DNA of 64,000 nt from contig JBHGNT010000016.1 of assembly GCA_043228905.1 (NCBI GenBank), positions 13,392,001 through 13,456,000 of the forward strand, read 5' to 3'. This DNA comes from Azolla caroliniana (taxonomy: Eukaryota > Polypodiophyta). The position numbers were made by a program, and so were the translations under genes. This document shows, piece by piece, positions 20,836 through 33,082 of this stretch; within the stretch, counting starts at the first letter, position 1; every line of letters begins with the position of its first letter. The notes under the pieces were generated by a model. That model was not told where the DNA came from. It saw only the letters and a list, made by a program, of their open reading frames with translations, and searched no databases.

Positions 20836-21597
20836 TCTCGTAGTTTAATTCGCACACTATGTGAAAAATTACATTTTGGGTTTCTTCGGATAGGATATGG
20901 AGTACCCAATGAGAACCGGATGAAGCAGAACCGGCAAGAGCCGGATGAAGAAGGCCGGTGAGAGTCTCTCACCAGATGAAGAGACATATTTGTAAATAGG
21001 AGAAAGTATAAAATTATATATTACATGCATAGGGCAAGATTCGAACCTTGCACCTCCATGTTAATAATGTTAAGCCTTATCATTATACTAGCGTATTATG
21101 AATTTTAAAGTTATACTAAACTTTATCCCATGTAAAATTTCTAGACATGCATGGTACAAAAAGTTATTCATGCATAGACAATCGAGTTAGAAGAAAAGAT
21201 GAGATAGAAAGCTAATCATGCACATGCAGTGTGCATGAAAACTAAAGATAGGAAAAGCATGATGCTTGCATGTGATAAACTTAGACTCTTCCAACACTAT
21301 ATAAGGAAGAGAGAAAGATGTATGGAGGTTGTTGATTATTTTACAAGGATTTTTTATCAATCTAATATATTCGTGGGATTCACGATTTTTTTCCATATAT
21401 TTCTCTCTTACATTCTTAGTATCAATTAATACACTATACTCGTGGGATTCACGATTTTCATATCTTCTTTCAAATATATTCTCTTTCTTGCAATCGATAC
21501 ATAAGGAGCCTTATCTCATATTTTTCTTTCTCCTAGTCCAAAACCTCAACGGTTCCCACCCGACTCACGCAATGATCTGGAGCTGAAAGGCACAACA
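20836..21597 (+). repeat. GyB1 5' LTR
   Basis: 762 bp, starting TCTCGTAGTTTAATTCGCAC (terminal TG mutated) and ending GGCACAACA. TATATAA lies at 21298-21304, followed by the leader. On the minus strand a tRNA-like A box (21081-21090) and B box (21038-21047) are present. Confidence 0.87.
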
Positions 21598-21601
21598 CAA
21601 G

Positions 21602-21620
21602 TGGTGAACCCGACGTGAAC
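21602..21620 (+). promoter_or_regulatory. GyB1 primer binding site
   Basis: TGGTGAACCCGACGTGAAC, four bases (CAAG) inside the LTR, begins with the TGG expected to pair with a tRNA CCA end. The gag-only relative has TGGTGAACCCGATGTG in the same place. I cannot assign the tRNA from memory. Confidence 0.65.
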
Positions 21621-21635
21621 ACGGGTGGCAAGGAG

Positions 21636-22340
21636 ATGGAAAATCAACCGGAGGCTAACAACATGATGATGATGTTCGAGCGGATGCTTCAGGAACAACG
21701 TGTGATGTCGGATATAGCGGCGGCAGTAGAGCGGCTCGTGCAACGGATTGGGCAATTCAACGGAAAGGACATATCACGCTATCTTCGGGACTACAAGGCG
21801 GAAATGCTACAGTGCGGGATTTCCGAAGGACTGCAAGTGGCATCCTTCAACCGGGTGGCTACTGACGGGCTTCAAGCAAGTATCCATGAGCTACGACAAC
21901 AAAATCTGACGTGGGAAGCGTCGATTCCGAAACCGAGATTCGGATCGAAAGATTATCAACCACGGGCTCGGGAAGCTACGATTGAGAAGGGAATCGACGC
22001 AACTCCCACAAGTTCCAAGTATATGGACCGTCGACGCATATGGTGCGATAGCACCAAACATAATCGGAGGGATTGCGACGAGCACAAGGAAGTGCTATGA
22101 CAGGATCTTATCTACTACGAGGGAAATCAGATTCATTCGATGGACTCTCGGAAGCCGCTCCGACCGAACTTTCGAAAAGGCGGCCTAAAGAAGGTCCTAG
22201 AGGAGGAAATAACGGCGAAGAACAATTACGCGACAACCGCGGGAATACGTGTCGAGGAGTCATCGGGAGCTAAGGTGTCTTTTTGGCCAGAAGTGCTAGA
22301 AAACACCAAGAAAACCGACTCTAATGAGATTTGAAGCACC
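21636..22340 (+). pseudogene. GyB1 gag, shortened
   Basis: The frame from 21636 gives MENQPEANNMMMMFERMLQE, then ISRYLRDYKAEMLQCGISEG, GLQASIHELRQQN, and a knuckle-like CDSTKHNRRDC near 22045. Compared with the gag at 59150-59990, a central stretch of roughly 90 residues (after LTWEA) is missing. The frame shifts at about 22090 and continues to a stop near 22335. Confidence 0.75.
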
Positions 22341-23246
22341 GCGGAAGGCATCCGGGAAGCTACGGGATGGGAGTGCCCCGTCGATAAGAATAGCGTGTTT
22401 GCTTTATGCCAATTGCATGAAGAGTATGTAGATGAGAAGCGACGGTGCACAGATGAGGCGGCCGGTCCATTGAAGACACCGGGAAGTTGGAACTCCGGAG
22501 GTAAGGGAAAAGAAAAGATGATTCCGGCATTCAAGCTCAGCTCGGACATCGAACAACAAACGAACTTGAAAAAGGTGTTCGAGGAGCGAATCCTCGATAG
22601 CCGGGTAGATTTTTGGCTTCGAGAATTACTCGGAATAGTGAAGGAGTTCCACGATCTTCTTGTGGATCTCATGAAGAGAAAAAGGCAAAGTACGGAGGAG
22701 AACACTCCAAGGGTGAATGCAAATACCATTCTAATGAATAACACCGAATTGGAGGACGAAATACCGAATTCTCACTACACAAAGCCACACTGGGCACGCG
22801 CAACTACAGAGACTCCGATCCGAATTGGTAACATCAAAGAACCCGTGCTAGCATTGATTGATCACGGATCGGAGATCAACTTGATGTCCAAGGAATTCTA
22901 CCGGAAGGGCAAGTGGCCTATTAACACGAATCATGGGTGGAAGATCTGGGCGGCCACTAAAGCAACGGAAGATCTATTTGCGGCTTGTCCGGATGTGACC
23001 GTGAAGATCAGGGATGTCGAGATCGACCAAAATTTCTTCATACAAGACGAGGTCTCACACTCCATGATCCTCGGGCAACATTTTATCACACCATCACAGA
23101 TGGAGACGACGGTGCTTGATAGTGGTGCGGCTTTTGTGCGAATTCGGAGCCAAAACGGAGGGAAATCCGTCCAATTCCTAATGGTGCCGGCAAATCATGA
23201 AAGGAACAAGAGAGAGTTGTTGTCCCAAACAAGAATGGATTTTTAG
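22341..23246 (+). pseudogene. GyB1 pre-protease domain and retropepsin
   Basis: The open frame 22395-23246 begins FALCQLHEEYVDEKRRC, then PAFKLSSDIEQQTNLKKVFE and ILDSRVDFWLRELLGI, a pattern I associate with the DUF4100-type domain of fungal Ty3 elements. The retropepsin follows, with active-site loop Ala-Leu-Ile-Asp-His-Gly (DHG at 22860-22868) instead of DSG, and the flap/second element HSMILGQHFI. GyB2 keeps Asp-Ser-Gly at 32445-32453, so DHG is probably a mutation. It ends TRMDF and stop. Confidence 0.75.
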
Positions 23247-23362
23247 AGAGGATTGTTGCGGAGTGGGGAAGTGATAGTCCGAGAAGCCCTAATACCCCAC
23301 ACAGGAAGAAACCTCTTGGTGCAAAACAAGTACGAATCGGTCCGGATGGGGCATCCACGTAC

Positions 23363-24830
23363 ATGGCCGTAACCGGAGGAATGAAGAAAGAATATCGAAA
23401 AGTGGAGGATAAGTTACGGTCAGCATCAATAATAAAAGAAGACGAAGAAATCGTGGGAATAGTCAAAGAGGTGTTCTATGGGAGCACACTACAATGGCTT
23501 GAAGAGCTCGTGGAAGATACAAGCCAGGAAAACCGGGTAATTCCGGTGGAGTCGGTCGAGATATACGAGATCATTGTGAAAATGGGGCCGGATGCGCTCC
23601 GCAAAGAAGAAGCAATGGTAAGTATGAAATACAAGACCGTGGAGAAGAAAGTGAAACCGGCCGCGGGACCGTTACCCGCAGATAGCGAACAAAAGAGGAA
23701 AGAAGTTTCGGGGGATCCGACACTTAGGAAGTCCATGGATATTGGACATGCCTTCATGGATGAGACCGGGAAGAAACTTCAGATCGGTGGAGGTGGGTTC
23801 CTATTAAAGAATGAAGAAGAACGATTCCGTGGGATGCTAGAGCGACATGGGAGAGCATTTGCATTTACATCGAAAGAAATAGGATGCGTTGACCCGAAGA
23901 TAGTGGAGCCGATGGTGATCTTCACGATTGACCATGTGCCTTGGAACCTGAAGCCGATTCCGGTGCCACGGGCGCATATTCCGAAAATCATCGACTTGCT
24001 CAAGGAGAAGGTGGCGATGGGGATTCTAGAGCCATCAAATGCTCCGTACTCAAATCGATGGTTTACGGTTCCGAAGAAGAATGGGTCACTCCAATTTATT
24101 CAAGATTTGCAACCGGTGAACAAGGTCACGATCCGGAACTCCGAAGTCGGTTCGATAGTGGACAAATTTGCGGAAGCATTTGCCGGTCGCGCGATATACT
24201 CCATCAGAGACCTATACTCCGGATATGACTAGTTCCAACTAGTTGTGAAGAGCCGAGACATCACTACCATGCGGACACCGATAGGATTAGCCCGGATGTG
24301 TACGCTACCACAAGGCGTGACGAACTCAGTCGCACATATGATGAATGCGATGAACAAGGTGCTCCGGGATTGCATACCGGAGATAACGATGCCGTTCCTA
24401 GATGACATTCCGATGAAAGGGTGTGCGGTGGAAGAAAAAGATGAAGCTATGGATGAATGGGGATGTCGAAGGTTTGTAGTCAACCATATCCGTGATTGTG
24501 AGAAAGTGTTATGGAAGTTAGAAGATGTGCATCTAACACTTTTCGGAGAGAAATCGGCATTCGGACAAGAAGAAATATTGGTAGTCGGACATCTATGTGG
24601 GCCCTACGGCCGAAGACCGTCACCAACCAAGATCGATGCGATTCAAGCTATGAAAGAAGTATGCGAGTCACAATCCGAAGTTTGAAGGTTTCTTGGAGCA
24701 TGTGCATTCTACCACATATGGATTCCGCACTATGCACATATAGTGGACCCACTCTATCACTTGTTGCGGAAGGGTAAGAAGTTTGAATGGAAACCGGAGC
24801 ATACCAAAGCCGTGAAGAAGCTCAAGAAAT
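23363..24830 (+). pseudogene. GyB1 reverse transcriptase
   Basis: Begins with a linker (DRG-like DPKIVEPMVIFTIDHVPWNL), then RT proper: KVAMGILEPSNAPYSNRWF, KKNGSLQFIQDLQPVNKVTI, the SIRDLYSGYD motif A cut by TAG at 24230-24232, TLPQGVTNSVAHMMNAMNKV, and catalytic FLDDIPMKGC near 24400. The thumb and connection (VVGHLCGPYGRRPSPTKIDA, FLGACAFYHIWIPHY equivalents) cross a stop at 24683-24685. Confidence 0.85.
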
Positions 24831-25560
24831 AACTACGGAGGGTAGAAGCCCTAAAGAAGCCAAACTATGACCAACCGATCATAGTAACGGTTGACACAAG
24901 TCCAACCGGAATCGGATGGGTCATTAATCAAGCCGATCCGGAAGGTTCGCGAAATCCGATCCGATTTGGAGTGCAAAGGTTCTGAACGAAAGGCAACGCG
25001 AATATGCACAAGTTAAAAGAGAATTATGGGGAGTCATGTCGGCAATCAAATCGGATCGAGATTATTTGATCGGAGCCAAAGTAGTGATCGAAACGGATTG
25101 TTTTCCGATACTCGGGATGATGCGGTGTTGCACGATACCGGATGTGGCTATGCGAAGATGGATTGCATATGTTAAGTCACTTAATCCGGAGGTAAGACAT
25201 ATCTCCGGAAAAGAAAATGTTGTGGCGGATATGCTATCAAGGGCGTGGTTCGGAGATGACATAACCAAATCTGATAATGTAGAAGTTTCCGAAGACTACT
25301 TTGCTTCGGAGCACATATGCCGGGTGGACGTAATCCAAGAATTCTGGGAAGAAGAATACGAGGGAGAAAGCATGTTGATCGAGAAAATGCTACGAGAAAT
25401 CGAGGAATCATCGGACAATAAAGAGAAGAGAGCTGAGATCCGAAGTAAGAAACGGCAAGTCCGAAAGTTCTTCTTGAAAAATGGATTTTTATGGAGGGAT
25501 CCGAAAAGACCGGGTGGCATACCACTTCGAGTAGTCGGGACAAAAGAGCAATGAAACCAG
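24831..25560 (+). pseudogene. GyB1 RNase H and connection to integrase
   Basis: VDTSPTGIGWVINQADPEGS is read at 24890-24955, then a frameshift near 24975, KRELWGVMSAIKSDRDYLIG at 25020-25075, VIETDCFPILGMM, and ISGKENVVADMLSRAW at 25200-25245. The Asp and Glu positions of RNase H are recognisable. A stop at 25552 separates it from integrase. Confidence 0.8.
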
Positions 25561-26839
25561 GTAATGTCCAAATTTCACGAATCTGATTGGGCTGGACATC
25601 AGGGAACATGGGCAACATTTGGGAAGATCAAGCAAAGATATTGGTGGAAAAATATATCCAAAGATGTCATGGAGTTCACGGAAAGCTGCGAGAAGTGTCA
25701 AATCTACTCCGGAGTTCGACACCGAGATGAGTTACATTCGACATTCTCACCGACAATCAACTTCAAATGGATGGTCGACATTGTAGCCATGCCAACCGGG
25801 ATCGGACAAAAGAAGTACTTGGTGTTAGCTTGGGAAGATCTCATAAACCAAGTAGAAGGTCGAGTGCTACGGAGGAAAACGTGTTCTACGGTATGCCAAT
25901 TCCTTTTGGGAGAAGTGTTTTGCAGGTACGGGTGCGTAGGACAAGTGATTGCGGATCGGGGAGAACTCGACTCTGATAAAGCTAAAGAATTCTTTACTAA
26001 ACATGGAGTTCGGTTAACACTGACAACGGCATACAATCCGGAAGCCAACGGGAAGATCGAACGAGGACATAGTCCAATTGTCAAAGTACTTGCGAAGGCA
26101 TGTGATGGAAGGCTGATGGATTGGCCGCAGATGCTCCCGTATGCACTATGGGCGGATCATACGACACATAGCTCTGTAACCGGTTACATGCCGGCAGAAC
26201 TTATGACCGGACAAGCACCGGTAATGCCGACGGAAACCGCAATCGCGACATGGACAATGCTACCATGGAAGGAAGAGATGAGCCGGGAAGAACTACTAGC
26301 GGTCCGGATACAACAACTGGAGGGAAGACCGAAAGATGTAGCGGAAGCGTCACGCTGACAACAAGAAGCGCGACTCCGGAACAAAAGCCGATTCGACACC
26401 AAGCACCGAGTACGACCACGGAAGATTGAAGAAGGAGATTGGGTGATTGTCTATGAAAGTAGTTTGGATCATCAACATACAACGGTACGGAAATTCGCAA
26501 AAAGGTGGTTCAGCCCATATGAGGTTCGGAAAGTTTTCGACAACGAAACTTACCGACTATGCGAGTTGGATGGAACGATGCGACGAGTGCCTATAGCCGG
26601 GAAACGGGTGAAGATTTTCAAGAAGCGGACTGAAGAAGAACCCTATGTGATCCTAGACAAGACCAACAAGAAGGAGCAATCGGACGAAGATCGCGGTGAT
26701 GTGGAAAGCGAGGAAAGTGGATTACAACTCATAGTCGACTTAAGGGGAGAATTGGTTGAAGCTTCGGATGAAGGTGAATAGCAAGCATCGGGGACTTTGG
26801 CACATACCGGAGGATATGCGGGTTCGGAGGGGGCGAGTG
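25561..26839 (+). pseudogene. GyB1 integrase
   Basis: Zinc-binding HHCC domain (FHESDWAGHQGTW ... CEKCQIYSG), catalytic core with VDIVAMPTG, IADRGELDSDKAKEFF and YNPEANGKIERGH (the D, D, E positions), and a basic C-terminal domain ending KKRTEEEPYVIL and an acidic tail at 26781. One stop at 26356-26358 lies between core and C-terminal domain. No chromodomain. The polypurine tract GGAGGGGGCGAG (26826-26837) precedes the 3' LTR. Confidence 0.85.
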
Positions 26840-27624
26840 TCGTAGTGTAATTCGCACACTACGTGAAAAATTACATTTTGGGTTTCTTCGGATAGGATAT
26901 GGAGTACCCAATGAGAACCGGATGAAGCAGAACCGGCAAGAGCCGGATGAAGCAGAACCGGCAAGAGCCGGATGAAGAAGGCCGGTGAGAGTCTCTCACC
27001 AGATGAAGTGACATATTTGTAAATAGGAGAAAGTATAAAATTATATATTACATGCATAGGGCAAGATTCGAACCTTGCACCTCCATGTTAATAATGTTAA
27101 GCCTTATCATTATACTAGCGTATTATGAATTTTAAAGTTATACTAAACTTTATCCCATGTAAAATTTCTAGACATGCATGGTACAAAAAGTTATTCATGC
27201 ATAGACAATCGAGTTAGAAGAAAAGATGAGATAGAAAGCTAATCATGCACATGCAGTGTGCATGAAAACTAAAGATAGGAAAAGCATGATGCTTGCATGT
27301 GATAAACTTAGACTCTTCCAGCACTATATAAGGAAGACAGAAAGATGTATAGAGGTTGTTGATTATTTTACAAGGATTTTTTATCAATCTAATATATTCG
27401 TGGGATTCACAATTTTTTTTCCATCTATTTCTCTCTTACATTCTTAGTATCAATTAATACACTATACTCGTGGGATTCACGATTTTCATATCTTCTTTTA
27501 AATATTTCTCTTTCTTGCAATCGATTCATAAGGAGCCTTATGTCATATTTTTCTTTCTTCTAGTCCAAAACCTCAGCGGTTCCCACCCGACTCACGCAAC
27601 GATCCGGAGCCGAAAGGCACGACA
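26838..27624 (+). repeat. GyB1 3' LTR
   Basis: 787 bp, from TGTCGTAGTGTAATTCGCAC to GGCACGACA. It is very close to the left LTR apart from a duplicated CGGATGAAGCAGAACCGGCAAGAGC unit near 26925-26970 (present once at the left) and scattered substitutions. Antisense tRNA-like boxes are at 27108-27117 (A) and 27065-27074 (B). Confidence 0.88.
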
Positions 27625-27628
27625 CAAG

Positions 27629-28098
27629 TGTTCAGGCGGAACCGTTGGGGTTCTGAACCAGGAGAGTGAAAATAAGAGAACACAAGGGTTTTGAACTAGG
27701 AGATTGAAAATAAGAGAAAGAAAGGAAAGAGTAGGAAGTTGAGCCGAAAGTATCCCAATAGCTGAGTGTAGCTTGCAGCCCTACCCGTGAAGACGAAAAT
27801 CCTTGTATCGTTTCCCTGATATACCCAAATTAAGCATGCAGACATAGGTTGAAAAGCTCTGAGAACGAGCTTTCCAATAAGCTATAGAATTCAGAGTTAT
27901 GAACAAAACACTTCTTCGAGAAGGAAAAGAAACCCTTTACAAAAGAAACTTGACTCTAGAATGTAAATCAATTCCAATGGGTCGAATCAAGTGGATTCCA
28001 AGGAGTGTTGGGTCATCGAACCAAATCGAGATGTGTGGTTGTAGTTGAGGCAAGTGTGGAATTGCGGTGGTACCCATCGATCGCATCCCTTTACGACA
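27629..28098 (-). repeat. GyB2 3' LTR
   Basis: Begins TGTTCAGGCGGAACC at 27629 and ends CCCTTTACGACA at about 28098, followed by the polypurine-like CCCTCTCC (minus: GGAGAGGG) and the ATCCTCCAGTATGTGCCAA 3' segment shared with the other B elements. Diverged from the GyB1 LTR, but terminal TGT/ACA and position fit. It lies four bases (CAAG) from the GyB1 3' LTR. Confidence 0.6.
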
Positions 28099-31000
28099 TG
28101 CACCCTCTCCTAATCTGTATATCCTCCAGTATGTGCCAAGTGGAGAAAATTCAACCAAATTCCTCATTGCCTTCACTTGAATATCTGATGCACACCAATC
28201 ATCTTCATTCAATTCCAGAATCGACACAACAGTCATCTTCACCCCCTTTGATTGAAAAGCTAGCTCCTCATTTACATTCTCTTCTAGACCAGTATCTTGT
28301 GATGAAACTGTCGTCACCACTTATAATTGGATACTTGTAACTACCACTTCACGGACCATCTCTTCTTCAACATCTTCTTCCCAATTCAAATTAGCTTCCA
28401 CTGATTCTTCATCCTGCAAAATGTCTGGAACAAGAGAGGCTCTTTGTTTAAAGAGTTTAATCCTTTTACCACCAACCGGAATTCGAAGAAGAGTTCCATA
28501 AAATTTTGATAAAATATATGTTCCATTTCGTCGCACTTCTACCATTTGATATGATCCAAACCATCAATGAGAGAATTTTCGAATAGATTTGTGTTGATGT
28601 TTGAGACTACTATCAAACACCAAAAACCAATCTTCTTTTTTAATGGGAATATTCCAAAATTGATGTCTCTTGACAGATTGATCCTTATTCTTCAATCTAA
28701 CTTCTTGTTGTTTCCTAACGGCTTCAACTATATCCTCTAGCCTATTTTCTAATTGAAGAATTTGAATAGCCAACAAATCTGCGCATTCCATCTGATCTTC
28801 CCAAGGTAAAACTCCCCAAGTGGGAACATCCACTCCGTAGGCATAATAAGCTTCTGACCAAAAAGTAGTTCTAATGGCATAAATCCTGTAATAGAGTTGT
28901 GAGTGCATCTATCCGCCCAAAGAGCATAAGGTAGTATGTTAGGCCACACAAAAATTCAACCATCACATGCTTTGACCAAAGCTTTCACAATTGGACCATG
29001 TCCCCTTTCCACTTCAATCTAACTTCTTGTTGTTTCCTAACGGCTTCAACTATATCCTCTAGCCTATTTTCTAATTGAAGAATTTGAATAGCCAACAAAT
29101 CTGCCCGTTCCATCTGATCTTCCCAAGGTAAAACTCCCCAAGTGGGAACATCCGCTCCGTAGGTAGAATAAGCTTCTGACCAAAAAGTAGTTCTGATGGC
29201 ATAAATCCTGTAATAGAGTTGTGAGTGCATCTATTCGCCCAAAGAGCATAAGGTAGTATGTTAGGCCACACAAAAATTCAACCATCACATGCTTTGACCA
29301 AAGCTTTCACAATTGGACCATGTCCCCTTTCCACTTTACCATTTCCCTCCGGATTATATGCAGTAGTCAGAATCAATTGGAACTCGAATGTTTGGAAGAA
29401 CATTTGAGCCTCATCCGAATCAAGCTCCCCTTGATCTGTTATAATTTGCCCAACCTTAGCATATCTACAAATTACATTCTCTAATAAAAACTTTAGAACG
29501 GCCGATGCAGACTTATTTCGGAGAGATCTTCCGTCCACTTGGTTGGACAAATCCTCTCGATCAAGAACCAAGTATTTCATTTGATTTCGACCAGTGGGCA
29601 TATGAACTATATCCACCATCCACTTATAATGTAATATAGGTGAGTATGTAGGTTGTAGCCCATCTCTCACCCTGGAATCAAAATACATTTGTCATTCAAT
29701 GCATGATTCCACATATCTTTGAATATCCACATATATTCTTTCCACCAATACCGATCCTTAATCTTCAAAAATGTGTTTACCACTCCTTTATGTCCATCCC
29801 AATGACTATTATGAAAATCTAAAACAATCTTATCTTTCTAAACCTGTACATCGATAGCTCGAGTTGGAGGATCCTTAACTTTCTTTGCAAGTCTCCAAAG
29901 ATATCCATCCCTCAAGTAAAACCTATAAGCCTTCTCCCTAAATAGCTGAAAATCCTTTGGCGTCCAATCAGAGCTTCTTTCTTGTGCTTGTAGGAATTTC
30001 CCGATTTGCAATAACTCCCCTTCATATTCCTCCTCTCTAAATTCAAGCACCTATACACCAATCTCATTACAAAAGAATCTATTATCAAAGTCATCCTCTT
30101 CCTCTAGAGAGGATGGCTCTAGAATAGTTCATGCTCGGAAAAGCATATCAGCCATAGCATTGTTTTTCCTTGTAATGTGTTGGATCTCTGGGTTAAATGT
30201 TTTAATATAGGCAATCCATCTCAACATGGATATATTTGTAGAAGAGCATCCTAAAATCATTCCAAGGATTGGCAGACAAACTGTCTCTATAACCACTTAT
30301 GATCCAATCAAATAATCCTTGTCTGCTTTAATCGTAGAAATTATACCCCACGACTCTCTCTTTATTTGAGCATACCTTCTTTGTTGATCATGTAAAATTT
30401 TTGCTCCAAACTGAATAGCATATTGATCTCCATTTTCATCCTCCTAATTAAAAACCCATCCAAATCTATTCGGACTTGCATCTACAGCCACAAAAATAGG
30501 TTCTTCATGGCGAGAGTATGCTCCTCCTCCCATATAAACCTTTTTCCTTTCCGTAAGAGCTTATATAAAGGATCAGAAATATGTGCAAAATGTGGAATCC
30601 AAATGTGGTAAAAAACACATGCACCTAAAAATCTTCTTGCTTCCATTGTTGACTTGTAGATATCCTCCATTGCATTGATCCTATCCAGCTTGGCTAGATC
30701 AGGTTTCCAACCATAGGGGCCACACAAGTGTCCCGCAATCCGAACTTCAGATATTCCAAAACTTGATTTGTCTCCAGAAATTGTCAAATGCACCTCTAAA
30801 TTCTTCAATATGGTCTTCACAATCTGCTTATGGTTTGAGACAAATTTCTGGCATCCATCCCACCCAACTTCTTCATCCTTCTCCTCTTCTAGACATCCTT
30901 TATTCGAAATGTCATCCAAGAAAGGCATTGTTGGATGAGGAATATGATCCTTGAGCACCTTATTCATTGCGTTCATCATATGAATGACGGAATTAGTTGC

Positions 31001-31750
31001 GCCTTATGGTAAAGTACACATTTGAACCAACCCAATAAGTGAACCCATTGTAGTAATATCCCTACTATCCATAGCAAGGTCAAATTGATCATATTTAAAA
31101 TACAAATCAACCATGGAGTAGATAGTTGTACCTGCAAAAGATTTTGCAAGGGAATCCACGATTGGACCAACTCCTGAATTCTGAATTGTTACTATGTTAA
31201 CTGGTTGGAGATCTTGAATAAACCTAAGAGATTCATTCTTCTTTAGCACTGTAAACTACCAATTAGAATACGGAGCAATAGAAGGCTCTAAAATACCCAT
31301 TTGAACCTTCTCTTTCAGCAACTCAATTCGCGTCATAATATGAGCTCTCAGACCAAGAATTGGTTTCAAGTTCCAAGGCATATGCGGGATAGTAAAAATA
31401 ATCATTGGTTGCACCAGTTGTGGGTCTACACAACCTATCTCTAAAAGTGAAAAAGCGAAGACTTTACCATGTCGAGATAACATCTTCCGAAATTGTTTTT
31501 CTTTAGCTCGATTGAGGAAGTCACCCCCTCCTATTTGAAGTTTCCCTTGTGAAGACTCTGAAAACACATGACCAATCTTCCTCGGATCCCATAACATTGG
31601 TTCTTGCTTCACTCTTTTGAGCTGATCTATGATATCAGCTAGTAATGGTTCCGGTATAGGTTGAACTTTCCAATCCACTATCTTATAGTTTTTTATGGAC
31701 GCGAGCAACCATATCCATCCAATTCCGAAATGTTGCAATTTCAACATACA
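28099..31750 (-). pseudogene. GyB2 pol remnant (RT to integrase)
   Basis: Minus-strand Ty3 pol related to GyB1 but AT-richer and more decayed. From right to left: RT (31256-31747, MVQPMIIFTIPHMPWNLKPI equivalent; 31004-31249 FIQDLQPVNIVTIQNSGVGP; FLDDISNKGC near 30925), RNase H-connection (30482-30979), integrase core (29278-29688; WMVDIVHMPTGRNQ, ITDQGELDSDEAQ, YNPEGNGKVERGHG) and C-terminal domain (28321-28908). A 322-bp tandem duplication lies inside (28691-29334). Confidence 0.85.
28691..29334 (-). repeat. 322-bp tandem duplication in GyB2 integrase
   Basis: 28691-29012 is repeated at 29013-29334 with about seven differences by eye. The unit covers the end of the integrase core and the MHSQLYYRIYAI...DQMERADLLAIQ segment. 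The junction reads CCACTTCAATCTAAC where the second copy continues CCACTTTACC. Confidence 0.9.
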
Positions 31751-33080
31751 TATCTAGTGAATTGGCCGAAATAAAAAATGTCTGACCTTCATATGAATAT
31801 AAAGAATTTTCCAACTCCACAATGGTATCCACAAAGGAAAGTTCCTCCATAACTCCTAACATCTAATCATCCGGTTCCAAAATCTAATATTTAAGAAACA
31901 TCACCCAAATGTCGTCCACATTTCCCTGGCTTTTACGATTTAAATCATCAATAGAAGAAATTGAGATTGCTCCGGTATAAGAAACATAATCTTTATTATT
32001 GCCAGAATAATTATTCTCATATAGGGACTTTTGTTGTCCTGGACTATTATAGCCCTATTTACAATAGTCCTATCAACAAATCCTAATAAGAGGATACATC
32101 TATACTATCCTTATTTCTTTCATGACTACGTCAAATTGTCTGAAACTGTATTGTCCTTCCACCGTCCATATCTTTGATCCGAGCATAGGTTGTTCCATCA
32201 TCCAACATCTTTGTCTTCATGCAAACAACAACCATGAAGGGTTGACCCAATATAACTAGATATGTGGCTGAATCCTGAATAAATAATCAGTAACACCACC
32301 AATTGATACCTCCACCACATCTTGGCAAGCTCCCGATAACTTCTCTGATGATTGTGTTATTGCTCGAATCCTCCAATGATGATCAGAAGTCATTGGTCAC
32401 CCTCCTTTCTTGTAAACCTCCAAGGACATGAGGTTTATCTCCGAGCCACTATCAATCAAAGCCATGACTACATCTAATAAACCACCAAGTCATACTTTCG
32501 TTTCTGTAGTTGTTCGAGCCTAGTGATTCTGAGTAAAGTGGCTCCTCGAAATATTATCTTCATGCTTCAACACTTGTGTAGATCCTCCTTTCCATCCTGT
32601 CTCCTTTGTAGACATTGCTATATCAATTGGAATTCTCTTCCTTCACACCTCCTCTAGTAAATCATCTTGTACTTCCTTTTTGGAGACCGCCAACAAGTCT
32701 CCCAATGGAACCGAGATATGTTACTTTAGAACATAATGTTCAATGAAAGAGAAAGCATCTACCTCTTGTTCCAATTCAACACGCATCCAAAATGCTCGAA
32801 ATGACTTCCTCGACGCTTGTACAAGTTTTGATTCAGTCCTTTGTATGTCCAAATTTTGCTTTTCAAATGGAGATAGAAAATCAACCCTCTTCAGAACTTG
32901 TGCATGATCCAGCTCTTCCTCTCTTCTCCTTTTCTCCTCTATCATCACATCATAATTTGTGGGAATAGTTGGATCACTCTAGCCAGTGCTTTGACAACCA
33001 TCTTCAATACGAATAGTTTGAATAGTTGGAGCTTGCTTTGTCATTTCAATTAGTCGAACAACAACCGAAGTAGAGTTGGA
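31751..33080 (-). pseudogene. GyB2 gag-protease region, decayed
   Basis: No long frame remains. The minus strand at about 32400-32470 reads VVMALIDSGSEINLMSLEVYKK, the retropepsin active-site region with an intact Asp-Ser-Gly (32445-32453). A 75-codon frame at 32721-32948 (FRAFWMRVELEQEVDAF) occupies the pre-protease domain position. The 5' part of the element, gag N-terminus and 5' LTR, is missing: a Copia fragment begins at about 33083. Confidence 0.65.
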
Positions 33081-33082
33081 AA

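Larger units (their letters stand above)
20836..27624 (+). mobile_element. Ty3/gypsy element GyB1
   Basis: LTRs at 20836-21597 and 26838-27624 bracket gag, a pre-protease domain, retropepsin, RT, RNase H and integrase in Ty3 order. There is no chromodomain. Several stops interrupt pol (for example TAG at 24230-24232 in the RT), so it is not autonomous now. The bases flanking the two LTRs (GCGT left, CAAG right) do not match, so the present ends are probably not one insertion event. Related but more decayed copies are GyB2, GyB3 and the gag-only derivative at 57048-62382. Confidence 0.9.

Noticed and set aside
28005-28340. 111-codon plus-strand frame near the GyB2 3' end
   Set aside because: Covers the GyB2 LTR end and the antisense of integrase tail; no independent coding signal.
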